From CAZEMR01 sp964513465 (GTDB lineage Bacteria; Bacteroidota; Ignavibacteria; Kapaibacteriales; UBA2268), in assembly GCA_964513465.1 (NCBI GenBank), contig CAZEMR010000002.1:76695-140694 (forward strand): 64,000 nt of DNA. The letters run 5' to 3'. Shown here piece by piece: positions 43,189 through 51,678 of the stretch. The notes below the pieces were generated by a model, which was not told where the DNA came from, ran no database searches, and saw only the letters and a program-made list of their open reading frames with translations. Numbering within the stretch: position 1 is the stretch's first letter; each line of letters starts with the position of its first letter. A program made the translations under genes and the position numbers.

Positions 43189-45054
43189 TTATTTCTTTTT
43201 CTTACGCTGATATTTTGTTTTTGTGCTGCCGCCGCGCTGTCCGGGAACGCTTCTGCCCTGTGATTCTGCGACTTCCTGGGCTTCGCGCATTTTTTTCTGG
43301 AACCAGCCTTCTTTTTTGGGCGCTTTCTTGAGGTCTTCGAGCGTAATTTTCTTTCTCGAAAACTTCTCGATGTAGACCTGCTGCCCGATTCCGAGGAGGT
43401 TGAACACAAAATAGTAGAGGTTCAGGCCCGATGGGAATGAAGAGAAAATCAGGGTGAACATGACTGGCATTATATATATCATGCCTTTCTGGCGCGGGTC
43501 GGTGATGGTCATCTTCTGCTGGATGAACATGGTAACGCCCATCAGCAGGGCGAGTCCGGAGAATTTATCCATACCGAAAAGCGGTATTTTGAATGGCAGC
43601 TCGAGTATTACGTCGGGCTGGGATAAGTCGTTGATCCATAAGACGAAATCGGCCTGGCGGAGGTCTATTGCGGTGCGCAGAACCGTCCACATTGAGTAAA
43701 GGATAGGCATCTGGAGCAACAGCGGCAGGCACCCGCTGGCGGGATTGATACCGTATTGGGAGTATAGTCCCATTAACTCCTTCTGCTGTTTGGTGTTATC
43801 GTCTTTATATTTTTCGCGGATTTTTTGCATTTCCGGGCCGAGCAGCTTCATTTTCTGAGCCGAGCGCATCTGCTGGATCGAGAGCGGATAGAGTAAGAAC
43901 TTGATAATTATAGCAAATATGATGATTGATATACCATAGTTCGGCACGAATTTGTGAATGAAATGGAATATCGGCAGCATGAAGTACTCGCCGATAGGGG
44001 CTACTATCCATTCGAAGCCGAAATTGATTGTGGACTCAAGGCCATAGCTGCTTAGCAGGTCGTAGTCCATAGGCCCGATGAATACACGGTATTTGTCCGT
44101 CTGGACTCCGCCGTCGTAGGGTACGCGCAGGCTCATGGCGTATTGCTCGACGATGCCTTCGTCTTTGACGTAATGCCTTGTGCCATAAAGGTCTACGGTG
44201 CCGTCGAATGATTGATAGGGCTGCGGGATAATGGCCGCTTCGAAGTATTTTATCTTGACTGCGGCGAAGTCCACCAGGCCAGTGACGCTGGTTTCGACGG
44301 GTTCGTTTTCGTCGGCGTCGAGCTGTTCCATTTCGCCATTAAGTGACACCATAGCAAGGGCTTCGGCGGATTCGTCGACGGAGTTGGATTCCTGATATCG
44401 CAAGCCTTTGTCCCAGCCGAAATTATATCCGCGCGAGGGGATGACACTCTGCATATTTTCGAGTACGATTTCTGCGTCGAGATGATACTTATCTCCGTAG
44501 AATGTAAGGCGTTTAACCAATGCGCGCTGGTCGTCTATCGGGATGCGCGCGGTGAGTGTATAGCTGTCGTTGCCGGAGATTTTGTAGTAATCCTTGTCGG
44601 CATCGAGCTGGAAGTAGAGTTCGCGCGAGTCGATCTGTTTGCTTTCCATTGTGAGGAATGTGACGAACAGTTCGCCTTCGGTTTTCCAGATAAGTCGGGT
44701 CGGCACCCCGTCCCATTTTTTATAATTCTTTAATTCCCATTGGATTAAAGAGCCGCCTCGATTGCTGATTTTGGCCTTGACCAGATCGTTTTCGATTGTG
44801 ATGACGCGTTCGCTGCCGCTGGCAAAATCGGCGAAATAGCGGCCGTATTTGTCCACCGCGATCAGCGAATCATTGAGCGCTTTGGCGACGGAGACGGTGT
44901 CTTCGGCGTGCGGAGGCTGTTCGACGGCGGTGGTGTCGGGCCGCTCCTGGCGCAGGTTTTCGGGCACCGGGCGTTCATGGGCGGACTGGAAAACCAGCCA
45001 TACAATTACAATTATTGTTATTAATACTAATCCTAAAAGACTTCGCTTGTCCAT
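43189..45054 (-). CDS. yidC: Membrane protein insertase YidC
   Basis: 621 residues. The N-terminal membrane anchor (LGLVLITIIVIVWLVFQ) is followed by the large periplasmic beta domain (about 60-370) and the conserved five-helix insertase core (PIFHFIHKFVPNYGISIIIF, KMKLLGPEMQKIREKYKDD, NPASGCLPLLLQMPILYSM). The C-terminal tail is long and basic, ending KTKYQRKKKK, suited to ribosome contact. It inserts membrane proteins alone or with SecYEG. It ends the unit rpmH-rnpA-yidD-yidC. mnmE, a frequent next gene, is missing. Confidence 0.97.
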   Translation of the reverse strand: MDKRSLLGLVLITIIVIVWLVFQSAHERPVPENLRQERPDTTAVEQPPHAEDTVSVAKALNDSLIAVDKYGRYFADFASGSERVITIENDLVKAKISNRGGSLIQWELKNYKKWDGVPTRLIWKTEGELFVTFLTMESKQIDSRELYFQLDADKDYYKISGNDSYTLTARIPIDDQRALVKRLTFYGDKYHLDAEIVLENMQSVIPSRGYNFGWDKGLRYQESNSVDESAEALAMVSLNGEMEQLDADENEPVETSVTGLVDFAAVKIKYFEAAIIPQPYQSFDGTVDLYGTRHYVKDEGIVEQYAMSLRVPYDGGVQTDKYRVFIGPMDYDLLSSYGLESTINFGFEWIVAPIGEYFMLPIFHFIHKFVPNYGISIIIFAIIIKFLLYPLSIQQMRSAQKMKLLGPEMQKIREKYKDDNTKQQKELMGLYSQYGINPASGCLPLLLQMPILYSMWTVLRTAIDLRQADFVLWINDLSQPDVILELPFKIPLFGMDKFSGLALLMGVTMFIQQKMTITDPRQKGMIYIMPVMFTLIFSSFPSGLNLYYFVFNLLGIGQQVYIEKFSRKKITLEDLKKAPKKEGWFQKKMREAQEVAESQGRSVPGQRGGSTKTKYQRKKKK

Positions 45055-45077
45055 AGTTTTGATTCAGAGTTAATGAG

Positions 45078-45314
45078 TTAATATTTTCCGAAAAATTTAA
45101 ATCGCTCGGGTACTTCGTCGATTCCGCCCGGATGCAGAGGCTGGCATTTCAGTATCCTCTTGCCAGCGAGCCAGATACCCTTAGCGCTGCCGTGGCGTTC
45201 GATGGCCTCTTCGGCATAATGCGAGCAAGTCGGGTAGAATCGGCAGGCGCCCGGAAGTAACGGCGAGATCGCCAAACGATAGAATCTGATTAAATATTTA
45301 AATATGTATTTCAT
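45078..45314 (-). CDS. yidD: Membrane protein insertion efficiency factor YidD
   Basis: 78 residues: LIRFYRLAISPLLPGACRFY then PTCSHYAEEAIERHG and a Cys-Pro-containing CQPLHPGGIDEVP tail are diagnostic. It overlaps rnpA by 17 bases and lies 23 bases before yidC. Confidence 0.95.
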   Translation of the reverse strand: MKYIFKYLIRFYRLAISPLLPGACRFYPTCSHYAEEAIERHGSAKGIWLAGKRILKCQPLHPGGIDEVPERFKFFGKY

Positions 45315-45726
45315 TGTGTTTTATGAACTTATCGTAAAAGAAGCCGTACGCTTTATCGAGTGATTCCACTACATCGGGTTCGACATTGGCCAGCCTGATG
45401 AGCGAAGGTTTTTCGACGGGCGAATTCCAGCTCAGGATGACAGTTTCGAACGGGCAGAAGCCGTTATCCGTTATATATTTAGGAAGGTTCCGCCGGAATG
45501 CCTCTCGCAATAGCCGCTTGATTCGGTTGCGGACAACGGCGCGCCGGGCGGTCTTCTTGCGGATAGTGACTCCGAGCCTGACAAGCTGGGTTTTCTGATC
45601 CGGCTCGGATGAAGTCCGAAAATATATCGAAGCAAATATTTGCGCTGTATAGACTTTACGTCCCCGGCGAAATCGTTCGGAAAAGCGCTTTGAGCCCTTC
45701 AGAGATATTATTTTCGTATCGTTCAT
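45298..45726 (-). CDS. rnpA: Ribonuclease P protein component
   Basis: 142 residues from ATG 45726 (an upstream in-frame start at 45804 would add a hydrophobic leader and lies beside the spacer hairpin, so I reject it). The RNR motif ARRAVVRNRIKRLLREAFR is clear. It is the protein subunit of RNase P, which matures the 5' ends of tRNAs. It follows rpmH and overlaps yidD by 17 bases. Confidence 0.93.
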   Translation of the reverse strand: MNDTKIISLKGSKRFSERFRRGRKVYTAQIFASIYFRTSSEPDQKTQLVRLGVTIRKKTARRAVVRNRIKRLLREAFRRNLPKYITDNGFCPFETVILSWNSPVEKPSLIRLANVEPDVVESLDKAYGFFYDKFIKHNEIHI

Positions 45727-45778
45727 AGCTGGCCGAAAGAAAACCGAAATCAGAAAGATTGATATATAAATAAAATAA

Positions 45779-45802
45779 GGATAGACATTTGAGTGCCTAT
45801 CC
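45779..45802 (-). terminator. Weak hairpin between rpmH and rnpA
   Basis: GGATAG / CTATCC enclose a 12-base loop, followed on the minus strand by TTATTTTATTTAT. It could cut transcription after rpmH so that L34 is made in excess over RnpA. Confidence 0.4.
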
Positions 45803-45833
45803 ATATTTCAGTTTTCGTCAGGCATATACCGTA

Positions 45834-45977
45834 CTACTCGTCGCTGACGGAAAGTTTGTGTCTGCCTTTTGCGCGGCGTCGGCTCAACACTTTTCGGCCG
45901 TTTTTGGAGGCCATGCGCGCGCGGAAGCCGTGCTTGTTGGCTCTTTTGCGGCGGCTTGGCTGGAATGTGCGTTTCAT
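45834..45977 (-). CDS. rpmH: Ribosomal protein L34
   Basis: 47 residues: MKRTFQPSRRKRANKHGFRA at the start, then RMASKNGRKVLSRRRAKGR, the universal L34 sequence. A short tail KLSVSDE follows. GGTGAG lies just upstream of the ATG. First gene of the unit with rnpA, yidD and yidC. Confidence 0.97.
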   Translation of the reverse strand: MKRTFQPSRRKRANKHGFRARMASKNGRKVLSRRRAKGRHKLSVSDE

Positions 45978-46044
45978 AATCTCACCTTTGTGATTTATCA
46001 GTTGGTATTTAACAAATTATTAAGTTCATATTTTTCAGGAACTA

Positions 46045-46075
46045 CAAAATTAATAAAATTTTCGAATGTGTAAAA
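46045..46075 (-). promoter_or_regulatory. Bacteroidota-type promoter of rpmH
   Basis: On the minus strand TTTT, 19 bases, then TAATTTTG (46045-46052). This fits TTTG-N19-TAnnTTTG with one mismatch. The -7 element lies 67 bases before the rpmH ATG. Confidence 0.5.
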
Positions 46076-46197
46076 TTATTTCGCTAAATATTTGAAAAAA
46101 AATTTCTCTCGAATATTTTGAGTAAATTAATTAACTTATGTGTTGTATATATATTGTTTATAAAGTCAGAATTACCCAACCATTAAGGAGTTTTCAG

Positions 46198-46827
46198 ATG
46201 AAAAAAGCCCTGATTATCGCATTTCTGATTGGAATATTTTCTGCAAATGCTTTTTCGCAGACAATGCCTAATTATCCTTTTGGGGTGGGGGCGTATGTTG
46301 CTGCAAGTGGGGGAGTTAACGCTGCGGATGTGCCCCAGGGCATTAAGAATGGATTCATGATCAGCCCGATGCCGAATATCGGCGCGCAGGCTTATATTCC
46401 GCTGTCGGAGACCGCCAAATCGGGATTGCTGGCCGAGATCAGCTATTCGACTTATGCTTTCGAGCTAAAATTTTCCGGCAACGAAGATGTGGCATGGGAT
46501 AACTCATTTAATTATCTGACTTTTGCGCCATATTTTCATATAAGCGGTTTTGTTGTTGGCGTGAATTTCGGGTTGCCGATGGGCGGCGAATCTGTAGAGC
46601 AGGACATCGACGCGAGCGACCTGGCTGCGCTGGTGGAATTCAAGCTGGGCGGGGTGATTCCGCTGATGGAGAACCCGAATGGACGGCTTAATCTGATGCT
46701 GCGCGCGGGCTATGCGTTGACGGGGCTGTATGCAGAGGATATTACCAGCCAGGCGGATTCGTACAATCCGCATCCGGCATCGATCGAGCTGGGACTGAGC
46801 TATATATTTAATATTTCGAAAGATTAA
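46198..46827 (+). CDS. Small outer-membrane beta-barrel protein
   Basis: 209 residues from ATG 46198, which has AAGGAG 9 bases upstream. A signal peptide (LIIAFLIGIFSANAFS) is followed by alternating strands with Gly-rich turns (FGVGAYVAASGGVNAADV; VVGVNFGLPMGG). The final strand ends in an aromatic pattern (IELGLSYIFNISKD). This is a small eight-stranded barrel of the porin/PorT-like type, function unknown. It lies upstream of the flagellar operon but is separated from it by a structured region and the sigma-54 promoter. Confidence 0.7.
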   Translation: MKKALIIAFLIGIFSANAFSQTMPNYPFGVGAYVAASGGVNAADVPQGIKNGFMISPMPNIGAQAYIPLSETAKSGLLAEISYSTYAFELKFSGNEDVAWDNSFNYLTFAPYFHISGFVVGVNFGLPMGGESVEQDIDASDLAALVEFKLGGVIPLMENPNGRLNLMLRAGYALTGLYAEDITSQADSYNPHPASIELGLSYIFNISKD

Positions 46828-46862
46828 TCCGAATTAATTTAAAAATCCAACCAAAAAATAGA

Positions 46863-46921
46863 GTGGCGAATTTTAGCCGAATAAGATTATTGGCCATCCC
46901 GGCCGCGGCTTTGTTCGCCAC
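46863..46921 (+). other. Structured intergenic element
   Basis: Outer inverted repeat GTGGCGAA (46863-46870) / TTCGCCAC (46914-46921) encloses a second hairpin AATAA/TTATT flanked by GCC/GGC (46876-46894) and a GC-rich stretch. Only a weak T-run follows. It may be the 3' end of the upstream mRNA or a separate RNA element. Confidence 0.4.
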
Positions 46922-46970
46922 TTGAATATTTCCAGCCAATAAAATCAACAAGTTACGTCTTCTGGAAATT

Positions 46971-46986
46971 TGGCACTTAATTTGTA
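46971..46986 (+). promoter_or_regulatory. Sigma-54 promoter of the flagellar operon
   Basis: TGGCAC at 46971-46976, then TTAAT, then TTGTA, matching TGGCAC-N5-TTGCA with one mismatch. The GG and G(T) of the -24 and -12 elements are 10 bases apart, as required. Transcription would start near 46996, about 40 bases before the flgB ATG. Confidence 0.7.
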
Positions 46987-46993
46987 TGTCTTC

Positions 46994-47009
46994 ATTCCCA
47001 AATGGGAAT
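46994..47009 (+). promoter_or_regulatory. Palindrome at the flgB transcription start
   Basis: ATTCCCA-AA-TGGGAAT, a perfect 7-2-7 palindrome lying at the predicted start of the flagellar mRNA. A candidate operator. Confidence 0.45.
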
Positions 47010-47037
47010 TGTGTGCAATTAGCCAGACGACCGCGTT

Positions 47038-47457
47038 ATGATTTACAGACAATATATGTTTCGCAATAAACTGCCGCTGATGAACCGGGCGCTGGATACT
47101 TATGCGCTCAGGCAGCGGACGATTTCGAAAAATATTGCGAACGTGAACTCGCCGCACTACCGTCCGGAGATGGTAAGGTTCGAGGAATTTTTCCAGGATC
47201 AGAATGTGGTGGTCAGAGGCGAGAAGACCGATGGGCATCATATCCCATTGGGAAAGCCGGAGATAGCCGCGGTCAAGGGCGAGGTCGACGAGGCTCCCGT
47301 GCCCGGTCCGGAGGTTTATTTCTCGGGCGAAACGCATGTGAATATCGACAAGGAGATGTCGAATCTGGCGCAGAACCAGATCCGATTCCGGTTTGCATCG
47401 AAAATGGTTAACGGCTATTTCACCGGGATGCAGTCGTCGATCAGCGGGCGCACGTAA
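47038..47457 (+). CDS. flgB: Flagellar basal-body rod protein FlgB
   Basis: 139 residues. The N-terminal rod motif LDTYALRQRTISKNIANVNS (then PHYRPE) and the C-terminal helix NQIRFRFASKMVNGYFTGMQ are typical. FlgB forms the proximal rod in the periplasm. First gene of the 13-gene flagellar operon. Confidence 0.93.
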   Translation: MIYRQYMFRNKLPLMNRALDTYALRQRTISKNIANVNSPHYRPEMVRFEEFFQDQNVVVRGEKTDGHHIPLGKPEIAAVKGEVDEAPVPGPEVYFSGETHVNIDKEMSNLAQNQIRFRFASKMVNGYFTGMQSSISGRT

Positions 47458-47531
47458 ATAAGTGGAACTACGTAAGTAATGCCACTGATTTTTGAGTATT
47501 ATATAAATAACTAAATTCGTAAGAGGGCGAT

Positions 47532-48017
47532 ATGCCGGAAAACATATTTGCTTCGTTTGACATAAGCGGCCAGGGGATGAGCGTGCAGCGCATGAGGCTG
47601 AGCGCAACGGCGCGGAATATCGCAAACGTGAACACCACCAAAGGCCCGGATGGCCAGCCATACCGGCGCGAAGTGGTGATTGTGCGCGCGATCCCCGGCA
47701 GTCCGTTCGAGGACGAGCTGCACAACCTGATAGCAATGGATAAGACCAATCCGGAGCATGCTCCGACGGCCCAGCCGGGCACTTATCCGCCGGACTACAG
47801 CGTGCTGAAGGCCAAGACCGCGCGCGACGATTCGCCGCCGAGGCTGGTTTACGATCCGTCGCATCCGGACGCCGACGAAGAGGGATATGTGCATATGCCC
47901 AATATAAATATAGTTACCGAAATGGTCGAGATGATCACCGCCCAGAGGGCTTTCGAAGCCAACACAGGGGTGGTCGATTCGGCGAAGAACGTGGCGAGAT
48001 ATTCGCTGGAAATATGA
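47532..48017 (+). CDS. flgC: Flagellar basal-body rod protein FlgC
   Basis: 161 residues. LSATARNIANVNTTKGPDGQ near the start, VYDPSHPDADEEGYVHMPNI and MVEMITAQRAFEANTGVVDS at the end are the standard FlgC blocks. Proximal rod subunit. GAGGGCGAT lies just before the ATG. Confidence 0.96.
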   Translation: MPENIFASFDISGQGMSVQRMRLSATARNIANVNTTKGPDGQPYRREVVIVRAIPGSPFEDELHNLIAMDKTNPEHAPTAQPGTYPPDYSVLKAKTARDDSPPRLVYDPSHPDADEEGYVHMPNINIVTEMVEMITAQRAFEANTGVVDSAKNVARYSLEI

Positions 48018-48054
48018 TAAACATCAATAAATAAATCAGAATTCAGGGAGGTAT

Positions 48055-48354
48055 ATGAAAATTCCCGGACTTAATCCTTATCAGGCAGCATACGCAAACG
48101 GCTATGATCGGGTTGGCGATAATACAAACGGAGTCGCCCGCCCGGAAAGCAGCCGCACTACCGCTGAAATGGCCCGGAGCAATACGCAGCCGGACAGAGC
48201 CGACGAACTGCTGAGCCGCAGCGAACGCGAATTTTTTATAAAACTATTTCCCGAAAATTCCGAACAGATCGAGAATCACGTGCTGTTCAACCGCCAGGGC
48301 CGCATGCAGTCGCATAATATCAACAAGGGAATGATAGTGGACGGCCGCGTCTGA
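48055..48354 (+). CDS. Uncharacterised 99-residue protein of the flagellar operon
   Basis: 99 residues with GGGAGG before the ATG. It begins MKIPGLNPYQAAYANGYDRV and its centre is polar and probably disordered. The last 45 residues form a compact block: SEREFFIKLFPENSEQIENH, then VLFNRQGRMQSHNINKGMIV and DGRV. No signal peptide or membrane segment. The position between flgC and fliE and its short size suggest a rod or export-gate accessory, but I recognise no known flagellar family. Confidence 0.7.
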   Translation: MKIPGLNPYQAAYANGYDRVGDNTNGVARPESSRTTAEMARSNTQPDRADELLSRSEREFFIKLFPENSEQIENHVLFNRQGRMQSHNINKGMIVDGRV

Positions 48355-48386
48355 TTTATTAAATTATTTATCTGAAAGGAATCAGC

Positions 48387-48692
48387 ATGGTTATCAACGA
48401 AATGGACCCCGGACGCAGATACCTGCCGCTGGTGCAGCAACGCATCGATCCCGCTCAGGCTCCCGGCGGAGACGTATCATTCGTCGAGTCAATGCGAGAA
48501 TTTGCGGGCGATGTGAATTCGCTGCAGAAGGATTCAACCGAGCAGACCGAACGATTCATCAAGGGCGAGCCGGTGGACATCCACGATGTGATGATCACCG
48601 CACAGAAGGCCAAGACATCGTTCCAGCTATTGATGGAGCTTCGCAATAAGGGGCTCGATCTATACAGAGAAGTAATGAGAATGCAGGTATAA
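48387..48692 (+). CDS. fliE: Flagellar hook-basal body protein FliE
   Basis: 101 residues. The C-terminal helix VDIHDVMITAQKAKTSFQLL followed by MELRNKGLDLYREVMRMQV is the FliE signature. FliE joins the MS ring to the rod and is the first substrate exported. Confidence 0.95.
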   Translation: MVINEMDPGRRYLPLVQQRIDPAQAPGGDVSFVESMREFAGDVNSLQKDSTEQTERFIKGEPVDIHDVMITAQKAKTSFQLLMELRNKGLDLYREVMRMQV

Positions 48693-48712
48693 TCCCGGAG
48701 TAGATATATATT

Positions 48713-50488
48713 ATGGCTGATAATTCGATAATAAACCAGGCAAAGGAATTTGCCAACCGCCTGAGCCGCATCCAGAAGATCATAATAGCTGCGGTGTTGG
48801 GCGCTGTTATTATCGCTATCGGGGCAATTTTGTGGTCATCTTCGGCCGGCGAGGACGAGAAGATGGCAGTGCTCTATAGCCAGCTCGAGCAGGCAGACGC
48901 AGCCAAAATCGTAGAGCGACTGAAAGAGCAGGGCATCGAATACGAGCTGAAGGACAACGGCCAGACCATTCTCGTCAACAAAGAGACGGTCTACGATACC
49001 CGCATCCAGATGGCCTCGGAGGGATTACCGCAGGAGGGCGCTGCCGGATATGAGATATTCGACAAAACCAATCTCGGAATGAGCGAATTCGTCCAGCGGC
49101 TGAACTACCGCCGGGCGCTCGAAGGCGAGCTTTCGCGGACGATCAACTCGCTCGACGAAGTCCGCAAATCCCGCGTCCATATTGTCATCCCCGAAAAAGA
49201 ATTATTCGAAAAAGACCAGGAAGAGCCCACCGCATCGGTCACTCTCCACCTCAAAACCGGCCGCAGCATCAGCAAGTTATCGATAGAGGGCATTCAGAAT
49301 CTGGTGGCCAGCAGCATCGAAGGAATGCAGCCGGGCCAGGTCACAGTGGTCAACAGCCGCGGCAAGGTGCTCTCGGAAGCGCCGCTCGACGCTTCCACCG
49401 TAGCGGGCAAAACCGCTATCCAGCACGAACAGCAGAAAAATTTCGAAAATTATCTTAGCAATAAAGTCCAGACTCTGCTCGATGGGGTGCTGGGCGTTGG
49501 CAATTCCGAGGTTCGGATAAGCTCGAAGCTTGACTTCACACAGGTCGAGCGCACGATAACCGATTACGACCCCGATCGCCAGGTTGTTCGCAGCGAGCAG
49601 GTAATCCGCGAGGAAAGCCAGTCCACGGATTCGCTTAGCTATCCGGCGGTCAATATGGCGAAAAATCAACAGAACGTGATTACCAATTATGAAATTAAAA
49701 AATCCGAAGAAAAAATCGTCCAGGAGGTCGGTGCTCTGAAGCGGCTTTCGGTAGCGGTGATGATAAACGGCACCTATCAGGTGGTCGATAACGAAGGCGC
49801 AAAATCGCTTGAATACCAGCCCCGCAGCCAGGAAGAGATGAACAAGCTGACCGAAATAGTCAAGAACGCCGTAGGATTCGACCCCACACGCAACGACCAG
49901 GTGTCGGTCATCAACGTGCCGTTCGATACGATGGTCGACGAGGACGAGCTGCAGAAATATTACGAAGTGCCCTGGTATCAGAATCCGGATTACCACCGCT
50001 TATTTATATTAATCGCGGCGATGCTGATAGTGATTTTCATAATGTATCGCTTATTGCAGTCCCGGCATATCAAAGACCGCCTGCGCATTGCATTCGCGCT
50101 GCCCGAGAAAGTCGAGGTAGAGGAACTCCCCGAAGAAGAAGAGGAGGAAGATGAGGAAGAGCTCGAGGAATTCGAACTCGACGAGGATTTACTCCTGCTT
50201 CCGGCGGAATTGCCAGAGCAGTTGTTGCTCGAGGGCGAAAGGGCAGAGAAAGAGCTCGACAAATCGCTCGACGAAGAGGAAACCACAATCGACAAGGACG
50301 TACTCGCCGAGCGTGCACGCGCCAAACTCGACGAGGTCGAACAGCCCGAAATGACCGAAGAGGCAGTGATGAAGCTCGAGATCAAGAAAAAGGTCGAGGA
50401 ATATATGGAAGAGCAGACCGAAGAAGCCGCCAAACTGGTGCGCCTGTTTATTGCCCAGGACATCGACGAGCGTGGATTCCGCTTCTGA
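48713..50488 (+). CDS. fliF: Flagellar MS-ring protein FliF with acidic C-terminal tail
   Basis: 591 residues. The first membrane helix is at about 20-40. Ring-building motifs follow (GLPQEGAAGYEIFDKTNLGM, FVQRLNYRRALEGELSRTI), then the second membrane helix (LFILIAAMLIVIFIMYRLL). The cytoplasmic end (about 460-591) has a very acidic block of mostly Glu and Asp, longer than I would expect, and closes with the FliG-binding helix (EEAAKLVRLFIAQDIDERGF). It forms the MS ring in the inner membrane. Confidence 0.96.
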   Translation: MADNSIINQAKEFANRLSRIQKIIIAAVLGAVIIAIGAILWSSSAGEDEKMAVLYSQLEQADAAKIVERLKEQGIEYELKDNGQTILVNKETVYDTRIQMASEGLPQEGAAGYEIFDKTNLGMSEFVQRLNYRRALEGELSRTINSLDEVRKSRVHIVIPEKELFEKDQEEPTASVTLHLKTGRSISKLSIEGIQNLVASSIEGMQPGQVTVVNSRGKVLSEAPLDASTVAGKTAIQHEQQKNFENYLSNKVQTLLDGVLGVGNSEVRISSKLDFTQVERTITDYDPDRQVVRSEQVIREESQSTDSLSYPAVNMAKNQQNVITNYEIKKSEEKIVQEVGALKRLSVAVMINGTYQVVDNEGAKSLEYQPRSQEEMNKLTEIVKNAVGFDPTRNDQVSVINVPFDTMVDEDELQKYYEVPWYQNPDYHRLFILIAAMLIVIFIMYRLLQSRHIKDRLRIAFALPEKVEVEELPEEEEEEDEEELEEFELDEDLLLLPAELPEQLLLEGERAEKELDKSLDEEETTIDKDVLAERARAKLDEVEQPEMTEEAVMKLEIKKKVEEYMEEQTEEAAKLVRLFIAQDIDERGFRF

Positions 50489-50501
50489 TCGGGCTGATGA
50501 A

Positions 50502-50530
50502 AATTTGCTGCAATATAGCGGCAGCAAATT
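50502..50530 (+). other. Strong hairpin between fliF and fliG
   Basis: Perfect 10-bp stem AATTTGCTGC / GCAGCAAATT with a 9-base loop and no T-run, in the 93-base fliF-fliG gap. It looks like an mRNA processing or stability element, not a terminator. Confidence 0.6.
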
Positions 50531-50581
50531 CGGTATATATATGACTGATAATTAGTTGAAAAAACAATAAATTCCGAATCG

Positions 50582-51607
50582 ATGAAATCAAAACAGCAAC
50601 TAACGATAAAAGATCTTAACGGCAAGCAGAAAGCCGCAGTGCTGCTGATGTCTATGGATATGGACACATCCGCCAAGATATTCCAGGAGCTGGATATGCG
50701 CGAAGTAGAGCAGATCGCCGTCGAGATCACCAATCTGAAGGACCTCTCGCCATCGGTGGTCGAGGACGTAATCGACGAATTCTACCAACTGATGACCGCC
50801 CAGGGCTATATGATCGAAGGCGGCATCGAGTACGCCCAGATGCTGCTCGAAAAAAGCTACGGCCTGGAGCAGGCCCGCGAGATAGTCGAGAAAATCCGCG
50901 TGCTGACAACTGTCCGCGGCTTCAATATCCTTAAAAAATCCGATCCGCAACAGCTCGCGAGCTTTTTATCTAAAGAGCACCCCCAGACCATCGCGCTGAT
51001 ACTTTCGCATCTGCCCCCGGATCAGTCCGCCGAAGTGCTGAACGAATTCAAGGACGACATCCGCGGCGAAACCGTTATGCGAATCGCCAAACTTGGCAAA
51101 GTATCGCCCCAGCTCGTTTCCGAAATCGAACATGTGGTGGATCAGATAGCCGAGCAGACGCTTTCGCAGAATCTGGCCAAGGCAGGCGGCGCCCAGCTTG
51201 TGGCGAGCATACTCAACAAAAGCAACAACGCCACCGCCAAAGCAATGCTCGAAAGCATCGAAGAGAAGGACTACAATCTGGCAGTCGAAATCAAGCGCCT
51301 GATGTTCCTCTTCGAGGATATTGTGCTAATCGACGACAAAGGCATCCAGCGGATATTGCGCGATGTGGATAAACGAGACCTCGCGTTGGCGCTCAAGGTA
51401 TCCGACGAGAAGATTAAGAATAAAATATTCAAAAATATGTCCGAACGCGCTGCCTCGGTGGTCAAGGAAGAACTCGATTTCATGGGCCCGGTTAAGCTCA
51501 AGGAAGTCGAATCCGCCCAGATGCGCATCGTGGACGTCATCAAAAAGCTCGAGGATCAGGACGAGATCGCAATCGGCGGCCGCGGCAAGGAAGACATATT
51601 CGTTTAA
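50582..51607 (+). CDS. fliG: Flagellar motor switch protein FliG
   Basis: 341 residues. N-terminal FliF-binding domain (LNGKQKAAVLLMSMDMDTSA), the middle EHPQTIALILSHL that includes the FliM-binding EHPQ motif, and a C-terminal torque helix with charged residues (DKGIQRILRDVDKRDLALAL). It turns ion flow through the stators into rotation. Confidence 0.97.
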   Translation: MKSKQQLTIKDLNGKQKAAVLLMSMDMDTSAKIFQELDMREVEQIAVEITNLKDLSPSVVEDVIDEFYQLMTAQGYMIEGGIEYAQMLLEKSYGLEQAREIVEKIRVLTTVRGFNILKKSDPQQLASFLSKEHPQTIALILSHLPPDQSAEVLNEFKDDIRGETVMRIAKLGKVSPQLVSEIEHVVDQIAEQTLSQNLAKAGGAQLVASILNKSNNATAKAMLESIEEKDYNLAVEIKRLMFLFEDIVLIDDKGIQRILRDVDKRDLALALKVSDEKIKNKIFKNMSERAASVVKEELDFMGPVKLKEVESAQMRIVDVIKKLEDQDEIAIGGRGKEDIFV

Positions 51608-51678
51608 TTTTTCAAAAGATTTTTTAAAAAATATACCACAAATATTACGGAATTTCTGAATAATACAGGATGTACTAA

